A stretch of DNA of 8,524 nt from NCBI GenBank assembly GCA_027010905.1, contig JALVBA010000184.1, positions 1-8,524 of the forward strand, written 5' to 3'. The notes below the pieces were generated by a model that saw nothing but the letters and a program-made list of their open reading frames with translations, did not search any database and was not told the origin of the DNA. Both the position numbers and the translations under genes were made by a program. Numbering within the stretch: position 1 is the first letter of the stretch; every line of letters starts with the position of its first letter. This document shows, one piece after another, positions 7,038-8,524 of the stretch. This DNA comes from Marinilabiliaceae bacterium. Its GTDB lineage: Bacteria; Bacteroidota; Bacteroidia; Bacteroidales; Marinilabiliaceae.

Positions 7038-7078
7038 CACTCTTTTCTGTATCCTCTCAAACCGGTGAAAAGATAGTG
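7038..7078 (-). terminator. Imperfect stem after prfB, possible terminator
   Basis: CACT-CTTTTC (7038-7047) pairs with GAAAAG-AT-AGTG (7067-7078) with a two-base AT bulge and a 19-base loop that includes ACCGGT. It lies 8 bases beyond the prfB stop codon. No T run follows on the minus strand, so this is only a possible terminator or 3' stabilising stem. Bases 6927-7037 show no gene. Confidence 0.25.
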
Positions 7079-7085
7079 CAATCAC

Positions 7086-8187
7086 TTATCCATACACCTC
7101 GTCAGCACCAAACTCCATCAGATAGGCTTTGATGAAACCGTCGAGGTCGCCATCCAACACGGCACTTACATTAGAAGTCTCATGACCTGTGCGCACATCC
7201 TTCACCAGTTTGTAGGGTTGCAGTACGTATGAACGAATCTGTGAGCCCCACTCAATCTTTTTCTTCTGTGATTCAAGCTGATTCTGTTTCTCCATCTTCT
7301 TTCGTAGCTCCAATTCGTATAGTTGCGATTTTAGCAGGCGCATGGCATTCTCCTTATTTCCCAGCTGTGAGCGTGATTCGGTATTCTCGATTGTAATACC
7401 GGTTGGGGCATGTCGCAGCCGTACACCGGTCTCAACCTTATTCACATTTTGTCCTCCTGCACCACCTGAACGAAAAGTCTCCCAAGATATATCTCCCGGG
7501 TTAACCTCAATCTCAATAGTATCGTCAATCAGAGGGGCTACAAAAACAGAAGTGAATGAGGTCATTCGCTTGTTGGCTGCGTTAAAAGGAGAGAGCCTCA
7601 CCAGACGATGCACTCCGTTTTCACTCTTCAAGTATCCATAAGCAAAGTCGCCTTCAAACTGGATGGAGACTGTCTTTATTCCCGCCTCGTCACCTGCCTG
7701 ATAATTTACCTCTTTTACTTTGTAGTTGTGTGCTTCGCCCCATCGCAGATACATCCTCATTAACATCTCTGCCCAATCCTGACTCTCCGTACCTCCGGCT
7801 CCGGCATTTATTTTCAGTAGTGCCCCGAGCTTATCCTCATCACGGCGAAGCATATTCTTCAGCTCCAGTTTTTCAATAAGCTCCTTTGTCAGTTCATACT
7901 GCTCTGTTACATCGCTCTCTTCGGCCTCTTCCATTTTAAAGAAGTCATAAATTACTTTCAGGTCTTCCGTGGCTGTGTGTACCTCATCCCAATCGTTGAC
8001 CCAGCTCTTTATTTCGCGGAGTCTCTTCATGGCAGCTTCAGCCGCTTTTGAGTCATCCCAAAATCCCGGAGCCTGACTACGTAACTCCTCCTCTTCAATC
8101 TCTATTTTTCTGTTGTCGATGTCAAAGATACCCCCTTAACGCAATGTCGCGTTCACTGAAGTCTTTTATCTGGTCCTGTGTTATCAT
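7086..8187 (-). CDS. prfB: Peptide chain release factor 2, with programmed +1 frameshift
   Basis: RF2 recognises UGA and UAA in the ribosomal A site and triggers peptide release. The gene is in two frames. A 21-codon first part starts at the ATG of 8187 (MITQDQIKDFSERDIALRGYL) and ends at an in-frame TGA (8124-8122). The second frame resumes at GAC (8123-8121) with DIDNRKIEIEEEELRSQAPG and runs to TAA at 7086. Skipping base 8124 gives 366 residues, against 365 for E. coli RF2. The stop-codon recognition tripeptide SPF is at about 199-201 (RLVRLSPFNA) and the catalytic GGQ at about 244-246 (GGAGGQNVNKVE), both in the expected places. The ATG at 8030 begins the longest uninterrupted frame but is internal (residue 53) and would remove part of domain 1. 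No SD precedes the real start. The gene is divergent from the lipoprotein gene on its right. Confidence 0.96.
8121..8136 (-). promoter_or_regulatory. Programmed +1 frameshift site of prfB
   Basis: On the minus strand the site reads AGG GGG TAT CTT TGA C. The SD-like AGGGGG (8136-8131) lies three bases before the CTT slip codon (8127-8125), followed by TGA and C (8124-8121). This has the same layout as the well-studied E. coli prfB site. When RF2 is scarce the ribosome pauses at the poorly terminated UGAC, the CUU-reading tRNA slips forward one base, and full-length RF2 is made, so the protein regulates its own synthesis. Confidence 0.95.
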
Positions 8188-8286
8188 AGTTCAATTTTTA
8201 TACGGATGTAAAGTTATAAAAAATGAGATGTTTTTTGTTTCTGAATGTCTTTTTTATGAAGATATGTAAGTTTTACTAGGATACGT

Positions 8287-8316
8287 TTTGAATAAATAAT
8301 ATTTTCTCTATATTTG
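8287..8316 (+). promoter_or_regulatory. Probable promoter of the lipoprotein gene
   Basis: TATATTTG at 8309-8316 fits the Bacteroidota -7 box TAnnTTTG exactly, and TTTG at 8287-8290 lies 18 bases upstream, close to the usual 19-21. Transcription would begin about 25-30 bases before the ATG at 8350. The leader is AT-rich with no SD (ATTTATAAAAAATG). The rest of the divergent gap 8188-8349 shows no gene; on the other strand only a weak -7-like TAACTTTA (8216-8209) is visible for prfB. Confidence 0.6.
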
Positions 8317-8349
8317 CAGCCGTTTATTAATCAATTAAATTTATAAAAA

Positions 8350-8524
8350 ATGAAAAAGACAACCGTCAATTTTAACAAGCTGACTGTCAGCCTGTTATGG
8401 GGGGGGCAATTTTAGGATTATTGTTTAATTCTTGTCAGGATGAAATATCTACTGATAATATATTAAATCAAAAAGAGCTAAATGGAATTCCTCAATTCAC
8501 TAATCAAGAACAATTTCTTGCTGA
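8350..8524 (+). CDS. Lipoprotein, 5' part, frame broken at a G8 tract
   Basis: Only the first ~58 codons of this gene are in the window. From the ATG at 8350 the frame reads MKKTTVNFNKLTVSLLWGG, a typical basic n-region and start of a hydrophobic core, then Gln-Phe-stop (TAG). The frame that follows the run of eight G (8399-8406) stays open to the window edge and reads AILGLLFNSCQDE, a convincing lipobox (LFNSC) with the lipidated Cys followed by Gln-Asp, then NGIPQFTNQEQFLA. One extra G (nine) would join both parts into one signal peptide, as would six. As written, the only in-frame ATG is at 8397 (MGGAILGLLFNSC), which lacks the positive n-region. The product is probably an envelope lipoprotein. 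The family is unrecognised because the body is missing. Sequencing error, pseudogene and phase variation are all possible. Confidence 0.65.
8399..8406 (+). repeat. Homopolymeric G8 tract in a signal-peptide region
   Basis: Eight consecutive G in otherwise AT-rich DNA, at codons 17-19 counted from the ATG at 8350. It is the exact point where the two halves of the lipoprotein signal peptide change frame. Tracts of this length are prone to slipped-strand mispairing and also to base-calling errors. Confidence 0.9.

Noticed and set aside
7342..7641. Open frame of 99 codons opposite prfB
   Set aside because: It is antisense to the conserved GGQ/SPF region of RF2; its composition is explained by that gene.
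7086..8030. prfB starting at the ATG of 8030
   Set aside because: The frame upstream encodes a conserved RF2 N-terminus (DIDNRKIEIEEEEL to FWDDSKAAEAA) and joins the ATG at 8187 through the classical frameshift site, giving the normal length.
8122..8124. In-frame TGA in prfB as a sign of a pseudogene
   Set aside because: It lies exactly at the known programmed site with the SD-like stimulator at the right distance; both frames are otherwise intact.
8048..8269. Open frame of 73 codons opposite the prfB start
   Set aside because: It covers the prfB N-terminus and promoter region on the other strand, with no domain or start signal.

Overview
The window looks like chromosomal core DNA from a member of the Bacteroidota, most likely order Bacteroidales. 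The reasons are moderately AT-rich sequence, starts mostly without Shine-Dalgarno (SD) sites, promoter boxes resembling the phylum's TTTG / TAnnTTTG pattern, a RecQ with the long C-terminal tail seen in this group, and two Bacteroidota-style outer-membrane proteins. The genus cannot be fixed from the sequence alone. I see no transposase, integrase, phage gene, CRISPR array, tRNA or rRNA.

Layout from left to right. recQ (145-2325, +) follows a plausible promoter and ends before a good hairpin. It converges on a two-gene minus-strand operon: a 281-residue predicted outer-membrane barrel protein (5428 down to 4583), overlapping by ATGA with a 674-residue protein (4586 down to 2562) that joins a ComEA-like helix-hairpin-helix module to a predicted outer-membrane barrel. 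Then come apt (5692-6204, +), a small ArsC/Spx-family reductase (6723 down to 6382, -), and prfB for release factor 2 (8187 down to 7086, -). A lipoprotein gene starts at 8350 (+) and runs off the right edge.

The housekeeping genes (DNA repair, purine salvage, translation termination) do not form one pathway. The coupled outer-membrane pair is the only clear functional unit and the least characterised part. prfB is not one continuous reading frame: it carries the classical programmed +1 frameshift site AGG GGG TAT CTT TGA C, so its true start is 157 bases upstream of the ATG that begins its longest uninterrupted frame.

Three points most deserve follow-up. A run of eight G in the signal-peptide region of the right-hand lipoprotein puts the start codon out of frame with an otherwise convincing lipobox, so it is either a phase-variable gene or a sequence error. 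A pair of inverted arms, each of three CGCAAAGN octads, lies between the ArsC-like gene and prfB. The helix-hairpin-helix/barrel fusion could be an envelope nucleic-acid-binding protein, although its hairpins are degenerate.
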